From assembly GCA_964391675.1 (NCBI GenBank), contig CAYMMX010000013.1:1-35188 (forward strand): a DNA stretch of 35,188 nucleotides. Direction: 5' to 3'. The translations under genes were made by a program, and so were the position numbers. The notes under the pieces were generated by a model. It had not been told where the DNA came from and did no database searches. It was given only the letters and a program-made list of their open reading frames with translations. Positions within the stretch are counted from its first letter, which is position 1; each line of letters begins with the position of its first letter. This DNA comes from CAYMMX01 sp964391675. Lineage in GTDB: Bacteria; Cyanobacteriota; Vampirovibrionia; Gastranaerophilales; Gastranaerophilaceae. Positions 7,831 through 17,600 of the stretch are shown one piece after another.

Positions 7831-7935
7831 ATGGAATTTTTCAGAAAACATCAAAAAGTAATAATCGCAATTATAACTTTTTCTTTTATAGCTTGGACTG
7901 TCGGTTTAATGATGTTGCCTCTGCTTTTAAAATAG
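7831..7935 (+). CDS. 34-residue single-pass membrane microprotein
   Basis: ATG with GGAGAGG about five bases upstream opens a 34-codon frame ending in TAG. The product begins MEFFRKHQKVIIAI, continues as a hydrophobic helix with one Trp, and ends PLLLK: a basic cytoplasmic N-terminus and one membrane span. The basic FRKHQK start resembles the N-terminus of membrane-anchored chaperones of the SurA/PpiD type, but nothing follows the helix. The stop codon directly abuts the GTG of the M23 peptidase gene, so the two are probably translated together. It may be an accessory subunit of the envelope machinery encoded downstream, or a leader that couples translation. Function unknown. Confidence 0.7.
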   Translation: MEFFRKHQKVIIAIITFSFIAWTVGLMMLPLLLK

Positions 7936-9069
7936 GTGATTGTGAATATTCAAAAGATTATATCAGCAATATTTATATTTTTGCTGTTGGCAACAACAGG
8001 TATTTTTTCATTACCTAATTGTTACGCTAACACAACTCGCAGCGAGATTCAGAAAAGACAAAAACAAACAAGAGCTAAAATTAATCATTTAAAATGGCTT
8101 GAAAACCTTGAAACAAATAAATTGTATAAAAATCAACAGAAATTAGAAAAAACTTCAACAAGTTTAGAAACCTCTCGGAAACAGTATTCATCAGCACAAG
8201 GAAGACTTAATGAGCTGGAAAATAACCTTTCAATAGCTCTTTCTGAATTTTCACAACTTGATTTTCAAATGAAAAGAAGAATCAGACAAATTTTCAAAGA
8301 CCAAAGACGCGGATTCTTTGAACTTTTATTATCTGCACAAGATTTTAATATTTTTTTAGACAGACTATATTTCGAAGGTCTTGTAATAAAAAAAGATTAT
8401 AAAAAAATGATTTATGCAAGACAAAAAGCAAAAGAAATAGCTCTATTAAAATATAATATAGAAGAACAAAAACGATACCTTGCGCGTTCTGTTAAGAATA
8501 TAAAATATCAAAAAGAATCAATTCAACAAGAAATTGCAAAAAATCAAAACATGATTCAAAGATTGCGGACAGACAGAGGGACTTATGAAAGAGCAGAAAG
8601 AGAACTCGCAAAACAATCCGTAAGTTTGCAATCTATGATTTCAAGAAGCACGCTTGGTAAAGACATAAATATAGTCTCAGGATTTATAAAACCTATAAGC
8701 GGAAGGATAACTTCTCCTTTTGGATGGAGAAGACATCCCATCTTTAATAGCAGAAGCTTTCATTCAGGAATAGATATAGCCGGACCGTTTAATGGAAATG
8801 TAAGAGCTTCAAATGCAGGAAGAGTGATTTATTCCGGGTGGTATGGAGGTTATGGGAAAGTTGTAATTTTAGATCACGGAAAAGTTAACGGAATACCAAC
8901 AACAACTCTTTATGCCCATTTAAACTCATTTAGAGTTAGTAACGGAGAATATGTTTCAAAGGGACAAGTTATTGGTTTTGAGGGAACAACTGGTTATTCA
9001 ACAGGACCCCATGTCCACTTTGAAGTTAGAGTTAACGGCCGACCGAATAACCCACTTAATTACATATAA
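7936..9069 (+). CDS. EnvC-like M23 (LytM) murein endopeptidase with N-terminal coiled coil
   Basis: The 377-residue protein has an N-terminal signal anchor (about 5-30, ending CYAN), then a long Lys/Glu/Gln-rich coiled coil (about 33-235), and a C-terminal M23 domain (about 250-377). The zinc and catalytic residues are all present: His276 and Asp280 (HSGID), His328 (YAHL), His359 and His361 (HVHFE). Unlike the degenerate LytM domain of E. coli EnvC, it should therefore be an active peptidoglycan endopeptidase in the periplasm. The architecture suggests a role in cell separation or wall remodelling. The annotated start is GTG at 7936, touching the upstream stop. A second GTG at 7942 is also possible. 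It is followed closely by the LptD-like gene. Confidence 0.9.
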   Translation: MIVNIQKIISAIFIFLLLATTGIFSLPNCYANTTRSEIQKRQKQTRAKINHLKWLENLETNKLYKNQQKLEKTSTSLETSRKQYSSAQGRLNELENNLSIALSEFSQLDFQMKRRIRQIFKDQRRGFFELLLSAQDFNIFLDRLYFEGLVIKKDYKKMIYARQKAKEIALLKYNIEEQKRYLARSVKNIKYQKESIQQEIAKNQNMIQRLRTDRGTYERAERELAKQSVSLQSMISRSTLGKDINIVSGFIKPISGRITSPFGWRRHPIFNSRSFHSGIDIAGPFNGNVRASNAGRVIYSGWYGGYGKVVILDHGKVNGIPTTTLYAHLNSFRVSNGEYVSKGQVIGFEGTTGYSTGPHVHFEVRVNGRPNNPLNYI

Positions 9070-9090
9070 ATAAAAGTGAAAGAAGAAATT

Positions 9091-11202
9091 ATGAAAAATA
9101 AATTAATAATAATATTACTAATATTTTTAACAAGCATAAACTGTAGTGTATTTGCCAATGAAAATCCTACAGTAATATCTGACGGAACATCATTAAAAAA
9201 ATTAAGAGAGTCATTTAATGATGTTAATCAATATACAGACACTTTCTTTGCACCACATAAACAAAAACCAAAATTTGTAGATGAAGAAATTATTGAAGAT
9301 GATGGGCTTTCTAACCTTCATGGTAGTATACTTCCGGTAAAAAAATTACGACTAATGATAAAAAATAAACGGAATGCAAAACTGATTAAAGATAATAAAG
9401 ATACAACACAAATACAAGAACTTGTTCAAAAAGATCAAGCAATTTTAAATTGTGATGTTATGGAGTATTTTGCCGAAAGAACAGAGTTAGAAGCAAACGG
9501 AAATGTTGTAATGTATTTCCCTCAAAACAACTCTACAATAAAAGCAGATAAAGTCATATATAATCAAACATCTAATATAATAGATGCAATAGGTCATGTT
9601 GTTCTTATCAGTGAAGGATCTGAAATGTTCGGTGATTTTATGAAAATAGACATGAACGAAGAAAATGCGTTAATGGATAATCCGGTTACAGATGTTTTTC
9701 AAGTGCATGCAAAAGCCAGGAAAGGTTACATGTATGGGGATAAACTCATACAAGAACAAGGTAGTATGTATGTAACAAAAAAGACAATGATTGATATAAA
9801 ATCCGATATGTTTGGGCCTAACTTGGATACGATGTTTATCGACAATAAAGATAAAAGCTATTACAAAAAAGATAGTCATGGTGAAAAATTTAAAATCAAA
9901 ACTAATGATTTAATTATTAATTCAAAAAAAGAGCATGATACTGTAACCTTAAAACATGCAGAAATTTATTTTAATGAAAAAAAACTTGGTACAATCCCAA
10001 CTATTACAATGCATACAAACAAAAATCGTGATTATGTTGAAGCCGATTTCCCTGAACTAGGAACATTAACAAATATGGGATTTTTTGCCGGTCCTGGATT
10101 TGTTTTTGACACCCCTAAGGGAACAACATTAAAATTAATTCCTATATTAAATTATCAAAGCAATGGAAATAACAGTTCTGAAAACACTATCGGGTTTGGA
10201 GCTCTTGCAAAATTTAAAAGCGCAAGTAATAAAACTGATTTTGGTTACGGGACAGCAAATAAAATTTTTATGACAAGAGGTTTACAAAAATTGGATGATA
10301 ATTTGTTATTTCAATATGGAACTAACAGTTATATGGATGACTGGTTTATGGGATTTAGAATGCCTAAATTAATAGGAGAGTTAATTTATCAAGATAACAC
10401 TCCTTATCGTAACTTTTTAGGAAAAAATAAAGATTTGACATTTACTCATCGTATAGCTGCAGGCTATGCTCAAGATGGAGATTATACAACATCCTTTTTT
10501 GATAACGATAATAGCGTTGGAACAATGAGATTCAAGTATATGGCTGAAGTAGCACAAACTATCTATAAATTTAGCGATGAATACACAAGCCCTATAAATG
10601 CAAGACTTGATATAGTCGGACAAGGTGCTACAGCTCTTTATGGTACCGGAGATACTCAAATGATTGCAAGAATAGGTCCAAGAATACATACTCAATATAA
10701 ATCTTGGATGCAAGATGCAGGTTATTTTTTATCTGCTTATAATGATAACACTCCTTTCGGCTTTGACAGATATGTTTATGGAAGATCAAATGCTTATATG
10801 AGAGAAAGTTTTAGATTATGCAAATATCTAACATTATCATGGTTTGGTTCTTTAAACTTATCTCAGGATAGTTGGGATGGGAAAATGATACAAGAAAATT
10901 CATTCTACTTTTCTATCGGTCCTGATGATATAAGATTAAATATAGGTTATGATACAGTAAGGCAACAATCTTTTGTTACTATGGCAATGCATCTAGATGC
11001 AAAAGGATCAACAGTAGAATATAAAAAGATGACTATTAAAAATCCTGATACATTAGGTAAAGATAAAAATGGAAATAATAGTTCACAAAATTCATCATTC
11101 TTATCTCCTGCTATTAACAATAGCAATAATGATAATGATGATGCTTCTGATTTGGATATCGAAAGAGCTGAAGTCATAAATATTTCAAATGAGGCAATAT
11201 GA
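9091..11202 (+). CDS. LptA/LptD-like outer-membrane assembly protein
   Basis: The protein is about 703 residues when started at ATG 9091, which directly heads a signal peptide (MKNKLIIILL... to FAN-EN). An upstream in-frame GTG at 9076 is possible, but GAAAGAAG upstream of 9091 makes the ATG more likely. After a charged linker, residues about 100-215 resemble the OstA/LptA beta-jellyroll: ILNCDVMEYF, ELEANGNVVMYF, ADKVIYN, IDAIGHV. The rest (about 220-650) is rich in alternating beta-strand patterns with Tyr and Asn, as expected of a barrel, and ends in an Asn/Ser-rich tail. LptD inserts lipopolysaccharide in the outer leaflet. Whether this organism makes canonical LPS is not shown here. It shares an operon with the M23 gene, and its TGA overlaps the next ATG (ATGA). 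Confidence 0.75.
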   Translation: MKNKLIIILLIFLTSINCSVFANENPTVISDGTSLKKLRESFNDVNQYTDTFFAPHKQKPKFVDEEIIEDDGLSNLHGSILPVKKLRLMIKNKRNAKLIKDNKDTTQIQELVQKDQAILNCDVMEYFAERTELEANGNVVMYFPQNNSTIKADKVIYNQTSNIIDAIGHVVLISEGSEMFGDFMKIDMNEENALMDNPVTDVFQVHAKARKGYMYGDKLIQEQGSMYVTKKTMIDIKSDMFGPNLDTMFIDNKDKSYYKKDSHGEKFKIKTNDLIINSKKEHDTVTLKHAEIYFNEKKLGTIPTITMHTNKNRDYVEADFPELGTLTNMGFFAGPGFVFDTPKGTTLKLIPILNYQSNGNNSSENTIGFGALAKFKSASNKTDFGYGTANKIFMTRGLQKLDDNLLFQYGTNSYMDDWFMGFRMPKLIGELIYQDNTPYRNFLGKNKDLTFTHRIAAGYAQDGDYTTSFFDNDNSVGTMRFKYMAEVAQTIYKFSDEYTSPINARLDIVGQGATALYGTGDTQMIARIGPRIHTQYKSWMQDAGYFLSAYNDNTPFGFDRYVYGRSNAYMRESFRLCKYLTLSWFGSLNLSQDSWDGKMIQENSFYFSIGPDDIRLNIGYDTVRQQSFVTMAMHLDAKGSTVEYKKMTIKNPDTLGKDKNGNNSSQNSSFLSPAINNSNNDNDDASDLDIERAEVINISNEAI

Positions 11203-11831
11203 TAACTAAAAATAACATTAAAAATGAAATTATTAAATATGGCAATATAATCGATAGAAAGGGGTTTTCTCCTGGAACATCCGGAAATATCTCCGTTAGG
11301 ATTAAAGATAAGATTATTATCACGACATCAGGGTCTTCTAATGGAAGTCTTAATTATGATGATTTAGTATTAATAGACATTGAAGGGAATTTAATTAACT
11401 CAAAAAATAACAAAAAAGCATCGAGTGAAAAAATGTTGCATATTGAATTTTATAAAAAAAGAAGTGATGTAAATGCCATAATACACGTCCATCCTACATT
11501 TTTAAGCTCATTTGCAGCAGCAAGAAAATCGTTAGAAGAGCCTGTTATGGCTGAAAACATTTATTATTTTGGAGGAATTCCGCTTGCAAACTATGCTCTC
11601 CCTTCTTCAAAAGAATTAGTTGATAATACCGCAAAATATTTTGACAAATACAATGCTGTTTTAATGGCAAATCATGGGTTTATAGTCGGGGACACAAATT
11701 TGGAACAAGCATATCTAAAACTTGAATTAGCAGAGTCATATGCTCAGGTTGTTCTAAATTCATATATACTTGGTGGACCTGTATTATTAAATGAAAAAGA
11801 AGTAGCAGAAATTGATGCACTGAAAGAATAA
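11199..11831 (+). CDS. class II aldolase/adducin-family sugar-phosphate enzyme
   Basis: The 210-residue cytoplasmic enzyme shows the family features: GTSGN (26-30) for phosphate binding, TTSGSS (42-47), catalytic-position Glu77 in SSEKMLH, the zinc ligands His96 and His98 in HVHP, and His159 in ANHG. The family covers L-fuculose-phosphate aldolase, ribulose-phosphate 4-epimerase and methylthioribulose-phosphate dehydratase; sequence alone does not decide among these. The start overlaps the stop of the LptD-like gene (ATGA), so expression is tied to the envelope operon. This could point to a link with sugar precursors for surface glycans, but that is inference. A weak hairpin follows the gene. 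Confidence 0.85.
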   Translation: MITKNNIKNEIIKYGNIIDRKGFSPGTSGNISVRIKDKIIITTSGSSNGSLNYDDLVLIDIEGNLINSKNNKKASSEKMLHIEFYKKRSDVNAIIHVHPTFLSSFAAARKSLEEPVMAENIYYFGGIPLANYALPSSKELVDNTAKYFDKYNAVLMANHGFIVGDTNLEQAYLKLELAESYAQVVLNSYILGGPVLLNEKEVAEIDALKE

Positions 11832-11870
11832 TAAATCATTTTTTGTAAATAAATGTAAAAGTATGACCTT

Positions 11871-11902
11871 AAAATAAATTTTAGCTAGCAAATATTTATT
11901 TT
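11871..11902 (+). terminator. probable hairpin terminator after the envelope operon
   Basis: AAAATAAAT (11871-11879) pairs with ATTTATTTT (11894-11902), with a partly paired TTTAGC/GCAAAT core. A T-run follows a few bases later (11907-11912). It is AT-only in the outer stem, so stability is modest. Confidence 0.4.
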
Positions 11903-11987
11903 ACGGTTTTTTAATAAATGGCAATTCATTTTCATTAATTAAAGTGAGTTAGGGATAGTCTATTTATAGTTGATTAGCAGGTAAAAG

Positions 11988-14459
11988 ATGAATATAAAAT
12001 TTCAAAATACTCAGCGTAACGAAAACAAATGTGCAATAAAAACAATTTCACCCTTAAAATCAAGCTACTCCTTTCAATTATCAGATTTTAAACACGAATA
12101 TTATAAAAAGAGACCTTTAGAAACTAGTTATAAAAACTTGAGCTTTAAAGGTCTTTTTTATAAACCTGTTTTTATTGAAAAAACAAAAATTGTTAAAAAA
12201 TTTGACAGTAATAAAATAATTAAAACAGCAAAAGAAACTCTTGGAGAAAGTGCCGAAGATCTTTTTAAAAGTTTAAAACAAAATCTGGCAAATAAAACAA
12301 CAAATGCTGAAAAACTGATAAAAATAGATGAAAACGGTATAGTTACTTTTCAAAAGAAAACTGTTTTAAGATTAATTATTGACGGAATTGCCTATCCTTT
12401 TATAACTCTGCCTATAGATATATTAAATGGTACATTAAAAAAACTTCAGAAAGTAAAGCCGCTAAAAAATCTTGCCGAGAATGCATATAATTCCTCATTA
12501 TTAAAGAATTCACGCCAAAGGTCAAAGCTCGAATCTAAAGTTAATTCATTGCGTGGACTTTTTGAAACAGTAGAAAAAAACAAAATGGGAGATATAACAT
12601 CAGAATTATTTCAGGGCTCAGCTAAAAGATTTGATGCAAAAACAGGAAATTACGACACAAAGCATGAAAGAAGCTTGTGCAGGATTGTTTCAGGATTTTT
12701 CCCAGCGATTTTTCTTGCCAATGATGCTTATAACTTATCAATGATGTATAATAATAATACAAAAGATGCTGAAAAAGAAAGAAAATCAAGATTCAAACAA
12801 GAAGTTGTCAGAGTTGGCTCAAATGCCTATTTAACTTTAATAACTTTAGGCGCACTTCAAAAATATATTAACAATTCAAAATTGGGAATTATTTTGAATA
12901 CAGGATTGACTGTACTGTTTACAGAATCAATGGCTCGTTTAGCAAGTGGAAAATCTCTAACTAGATTAACTCCCGAACAAGCAAAAACTATCAATGCTAA
13001 AAACAACAATGAAAGTGAAAAAATACAGGATTCACAAAGTACACAAGTGAATACAGTCCAAAAAAACTCACCTAAAGAAGTAACAAGAGAACCTTTATTA
13101 AGTTTTAACACTCTTTTAAAAGCAAGTGCATTTGTAATAGCTACAGGCTTTGGAATAAAAGGTTTAAGAAAAGCTAAAGCTATTGATAATTTATACAAAG
13201 GCGTAACTGAACCTTTTAAAAATTTATACAAAAACTTGGTTTTTGACAGTAACTCTAAAATTAAAAAACAAGAATTCGAACAAGTCATAAAGTCTCTTGA
13301 AGAAGTTGGTGTTAAAGAATATGCAAAAATATATCGTTCGGTATCTGAATCAGCTAATAAACTTTATGCATTAAAAACATTAGAAAAAGAAATGCCAAAA
13401 CAATTTAATGGACTATTGGATGGTTTTAGAAAAGAAAAATTTATGCAATGTGCTGATGACATTGACTCAGAAAAATTCTTTAACGGACTTTCTCCTGAAA
13501 TTGAATCTTGGTCTAAAAAACTTGTTGATAAATACTTATCGGAAACGACAAAATACAATGTTGATGATTTTATAGCTTATATCAAAAATGTCAGTAAAAA
13601 TGGTTCAAAAGTTTTACCTGAAGATTTGGTTAATATCTCATCATATATGGCAAATAAATATGAAAAAATTTATTCCGGAATCAATGATAGCGAATTCATA
13701 CACTTAGGTCAAAAAGATAAGAAGATTAAACCTCTTGTTGATTTTGTAATAGCACCTTTTAAATTTATGTTTGGTGTTGTAAAATTTCCATACACAATAT
13801 CAGAAAAAATACTCGAAATGTTTGCTAAGAAAAAAGGAATAAAATTCCCACCATCAATAGAAGAAAATAATGTAAAAGCTTTAGCGATAAGTATAGATAA
13901 AATAACTAAAGCAAGTAAAAAAATGGGTAATACTCAAGACTTCAAAACATATATAAATGATAATATCGCAAAAGCATTTAACGTTGATAATATGTCTAAT
14001 ATAGCAAACAGTGAACTTGCTAACCTTGCTAAAACATCTGCTACAGCTGCTACAATTTGGTTCTTAATGACCGATAACTATAATATGGCAATGTTAAAAT
14101 CTAATGGTGAAGATGTTGATGGTGCAAAAGAGAAATTTAAAGCAAGATTTGTTCAAGAAGGTTCAAGATTATTCTATCAAACAATGCTAATTGATTTATT
14201 TAATTCTACATTTAGAACTCAATATCATAATTCATTATTTGGAATGTCTTGGATTACAGCAATGAATACACTACTTGGCGAAGTCTTAAACAGAAAATCC
14301 ATCGGTATGCCTGTATTACCACATAATAAAGAAGAACTTAATGCAATAGAAATTAAAAAACAAAATGCAACAGGATTCTTAAAAAGCTACTACAACTTTA
14401 TGGCAAGATTAACAGGAAAGAAAACATTATCAGAACAATCATTAAGTAAGAAAAAATAA
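11988..14459 (+). CDS. unrecognised 823-residue protein with an internally duplicated hydrophobic module
   Basis: I do not recognise a named family. The N-terminus is Lys-rich and unordered, with SYKNLSFKG at about 47-55. From memory this short motif recurs near the N-termini of many proteins of gut Melainabacteria. Two segments resemble each other. About 229-330 has FFPAIFLANDAYNLSMMYNN, KSRFKQEVVRVGS and a following ...ESMARLASGKSLTRL. About 678-790 has WFLMTDNYNMAMLKSN, KARFVQEGSRLF and ...GEVLNRKSIGMPVL. Each module has hydrophobic helices that could enter or lie on a membrane. The spacer between them (about 340-670) is helical and Lys-rich. There is no clear signal peptide. It is flanked by intergenic regions of 156 and 240 bp, so it is probably a single-gene unit. 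Confidence 0.75.
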   Translation: MNIKFQNTQRNENKCAIKTISPLKSSYSFQLSDFKHEYYKKRPLETSYKNLSFKGLFYKPVFIEKTKIVKKFDSNKIIKTAKETLGESAEDLFKSLKQNLANKTTNAEKLIKIDENGIVTFQKKTVLRLIIDGIAYPFITLPIDILNGTLKKLQKVKPLKNLAENAYNSSLLKNSRQRSKLESKVNSLRGLFETVEKNKMGDITSELFQGSAKRFDAKTGNYDTKHERSLCRIVSGFFPAIFLANDAYNLSMMYNNNTKDAEKERKSRFKQEVVRVGSNAYLTLITLGALQKYINNSKLGIILNTGLTVLFTESMARLASGKSLTRLTPEQAKTINAKNNNESEKIQDSQSTQVNTVQKNSPKEVTREPLLSFNTLLKASAFVIATGFGIKGLRKAKAIDNLYKGVTEPFKNLYKNLVFDSNSKIKKQEFEQVIKSLEEVGVKEYAKIYRSVSESANKLYALKTLEKEMPKQFNGLLDGFRKEKFMQCADDIDSEKFFNGLSPEIESWSKKLVDKYLSETTKYNVDDFIAYIKNVSKNGSKVLPEDLVNISSYMANKYEKIYSGINDSEFIHLGQKDKKIKPLVDFVIAPFKFMFGVVKFPYTISEKILEMFAKKKGIKFPPSIEENNVKALAISIDKITKASKKMGNTQDFKTYINDNIAKAFNVDNMSNIANSELANLAKTSATAATIWFLMTDNYNMAMLKSNGEDVDGAKEKFKARFVQEGSRLFYQTMLIDLFNSTFRTQYHNSLFGMSWITAMNTLLGEVLNRKSIGMPVLPHNKEELNAIEIKKQNATGFLKSYYNFMARLTGKKTLSEQSLSKKK

Positions 14460-14530
14460 AGCAAAATAGATAAAAAATTTTTCAAATTGAAACTATTGTT
14501 TTTTTTAAAACTTCATGCAATAATAAAAAA

Positions 14531-14699
14531 GTAATCTGTTAATGATAGTTTATGCTTGTCGAGGTTGGACATACTCAATAATGTCCTTGAAGCGAATTTG
14601 ATTGGAAAGATTTTGTTTCATTATTGATTTTCACAAAAGTGGATTTTAAGCCCCGGCATGAATTATTTAGCATAGAAAGAAAGAGAGATACTCAAAATA
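14531..14699 (+). promoter_or_regulatory. long structured leader before the helicase gene
   Basis: A possible promoter, TTGTTT (14496-14501), 17-bp spacer, AATAAT (14519-14524), would start transcription near 14531 and give a leader of about 170 nt. The leader contains a perfect hairpin GGACAT (14567-14572) with ATGTCC (14581-14586). An alternative pairing joins TCGAGG (14559-14564) and CCTTGA (14585-14590) and excludes the first. Near its 3' end a G+C-rich GCCCCGGCATG (14650-14660) stands out from the AT-rich surroundings and can pair in part with ATGCTTGTCGAGG upstream. No known riboswitch consensus is recognised. Confidence 0.35.
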
Positions 14700-17600
14700 G
14701 TGAGTACTAACGAATTTAATTTTAAGTATATAAAAAACAGAGCAACTGCCGGAAGCTGGAGAAGAGGGTATGAGACATACCTTAAAGATTTAATTTTGGA
14801 AAGCTATCCTGAAAAAAACTTTTACAAAGCAAGGGTAAAGGGCAACTTTCAAGACTCATATAAAACGGACCTTATCTTTAAGAAAAATTCCATAGAAGCC
14901 CGTTGTGATTGCCCGCTAAAAGAAGAATGGTGTAAACACGCTGTTGCTGTAGGTTTAAAAGCTATAAATGAACACGTTTATGAAGATTTTTTAGAAACAA
15001 AATATAAAATAGAATCAACTTTTGAAGATGAGAATACGGCATTAATTAATCCACCCGCAGGAAACTTTATTTTTCACTTTAACCCCAAAAGAAAGCCTAA
15101 CTTTTTCTCAATTCTTGTAATGTCAAGAGAAACAGGAAAAGTAGTACGTTCAATTGAAAATGTATTAAAAGCACTTATCGAAGCTCAGAAATCCGATTCA
15201 AAATTTGAATTAAATAATTTTCAAAAAATTGAAGTTGCAATTTTTCAACAATTATTGAAAACCTCACGTCAAGACAAAAAAGCCGGCTGGTATGATATTC
15301 CAATTACTAAATTTGCAGATATGTTTCCTTTACTTGCAAAAGCAGAAGAAGTGTTAGACGAAAAAACTAAGCAGAGATTAAAATTTACGGACAAAGAATG
15401 GCACTTGGTTCTTTCCGTAAACTCATCAAATGTAGGTAATGTAATGCTAGCTTTGGAATGGAGACGTCCTGATAAAGATGAAGTTTATCCGTTTGAAGAA
15501 ATAAGATATTTTTCTAGGCATTTAAAATGGGGTAGATACAAAAATGTCATATTCCCAACTAATATTCCTGTAAGCTTGGTTCCACAGAATCTCATAAAAG
15601 CGTCTTTTACTGATTTAAAAGATGCTGATGGTGGAAAATTTATTTATGAAGAACTTCCAAAACTTCAAAAAAATATGGAAGTCCAAATTTCAGATTCTAT
15701 AAATAAACTTATGATTGAAAAAAGACCCCCTCTAAATATCGTAACATTAGGAATAGATTACGATCAATCGTTAAAAGCATCTTTAGAATTTGAGTATGAC
15801 GGAGTTAAAGTTCCTTATTCAAAAACCAGTGAAAAAACACCTTATGTAACAATAAAAAAGGATGATAATCTTTATTGGATAAAAAGAAACTTGGAACATG
15901 AACAAGCGTCTTACAACATGTTACTTGCTTGTAAATTCGTACCTATGCAGACAAATAATTTAGCTTTAGAAAAAGAAAATGCCATTGACTTTTATAATTA
16001 CTATATAAAGCAAGCAGGAGACGGCTGGAAATTCATAGAAAAAGATGATATGAATTTTTTCAAAATTATTGAAGAACCTTTTAAATTAAAAGCTGAGGTT
16101 AAGTTCTGCGAAAATTCTACAGATGGATTTGAAATCTCTCTATATGGACAAGTTGGCGAAGATATAATAAAATTTGATGACATATATGATACAATACAAA
16201 GTGGTGAAAAATATAGTAGAATAAGAAGCCTTGGTTTTGTAGAATATCCTGCACAAGATATTTATTCAATGATGCGTTCATTTAATTCTTTTGATGTTTA
16301 TAGAAACAATGAAGATAAATTTATTGTTAAGACATATCGGGCAGGATTGTTAAATGAACTGGAAAATCTTGGCATTGACCTTGTTTTAAGTGACAACTTT
16401 TCAGAATTTTGGACACAGATGTCAACATTTTCGACATCGGAAGATGTTACTTTTCCTAATAGCATTAAAGCTGATCTCAGGGAATATCAATCAAAAGGAT
16501 TCAGTTGGCTTTGGTTTATGTACAAATACGGTTTGAATGGTATTCTGGCAGATGATATGGGACTTGGAAAAACTCTTCAGGCACTAACTTTACTACAAAA
16601 AGCAAAAGACGAAGACGGATCCATGCCGACACTTGTAATTTGTCCTACTTCCGTTGTTTTTAACTGGGAAGCAGAAATTCAAAAATTTGCTCCGGAATTA
16701 ACTTGTCTAAAACTTTCGGGTATTGAAAGAAAGCAAATGTTTAAAGAAATTCCTGAGCACGATATTATTATAACAAGCTATGCACTTGTAAGACGTGACA
16801 TTGAAAAACTCAAAAAAATTAACTTCAGATATATAATTCTAGACGAATCACAAAATATCAAAAATGCATTGTCTCAAACAGCTCAAGCAGTTAAAAAATT
16901 AATCTCTCAGCACAAATTAGCCTTATCAGGAACACCTATCGAAAATAAATTAGAAGAATTATGGTCTGTTTTTGATTTTCTAATGCCAGGATTTTTATTT
17001 AGTATCTCGGAATTTAATTTCAGGTATGTTACTCCTATAATGGAAAGAGCAGATAAAACTGTTGAAAAACGTTTAAAACTACAGATTTATCCATTTATAT
17101 TACGTCGTATGAAGAGAGATGTAGCAAAAGATCTACCTGATAAAATTGAGAACATCGCATACTGTGAATTAACCTCTGAACAAAGAGACTTCTACTTAGA
17201 TGTACTAGATTCAACAAAAGAAGAATTGTTCAAGAGCATAGAACAAAATGGTTTAGAAAAAAGCAGGATGTCAATATTTTCAGCGCTTCTTCGTTTACGT
17301 CAAATATGTTGTCACCCGAGACTTTATGATAAAGAAGGATTTAAAGGTAAAATTAATTCCGGAAAATTTGAACATTTAAAAGAAATGCTTGAAGAAATAA
17401 TATCTGAAGGGCATAGAATTCTTTTATTCAGTCAATTTGTAGATATGCTTGATTTGATTAAAGATTGGCTTAACAGAGAAGCTATTCCTTATGAATACTT
17501 AACCGGTAAAACAAAAGACCGACAAGGGGCAGTAGAAAGATTTAACTCTAGTTCAAGTATTCCTATATTTTTAGTTAGTTTAAAAGCCGGTGGAACAGGA

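Noticed and set aside
9076..9090. GTG start extending the LptD-like protein by five residues
   Set aside because: The ATG at 9091 directly begins a normal signal peptide and has a purine-rich ribosome site; the extension would place charged residues before it.
12857..13288. 143-codon open frame on the minus strand inside the 823-residue gene
   Set aside because: It is antisense to a long, convincingly coding frame, has no ribosome site, and its sequence shows the Ser/Phe/Leu-rich bias expected of a mirror of Lys/Glu/Asn codons.
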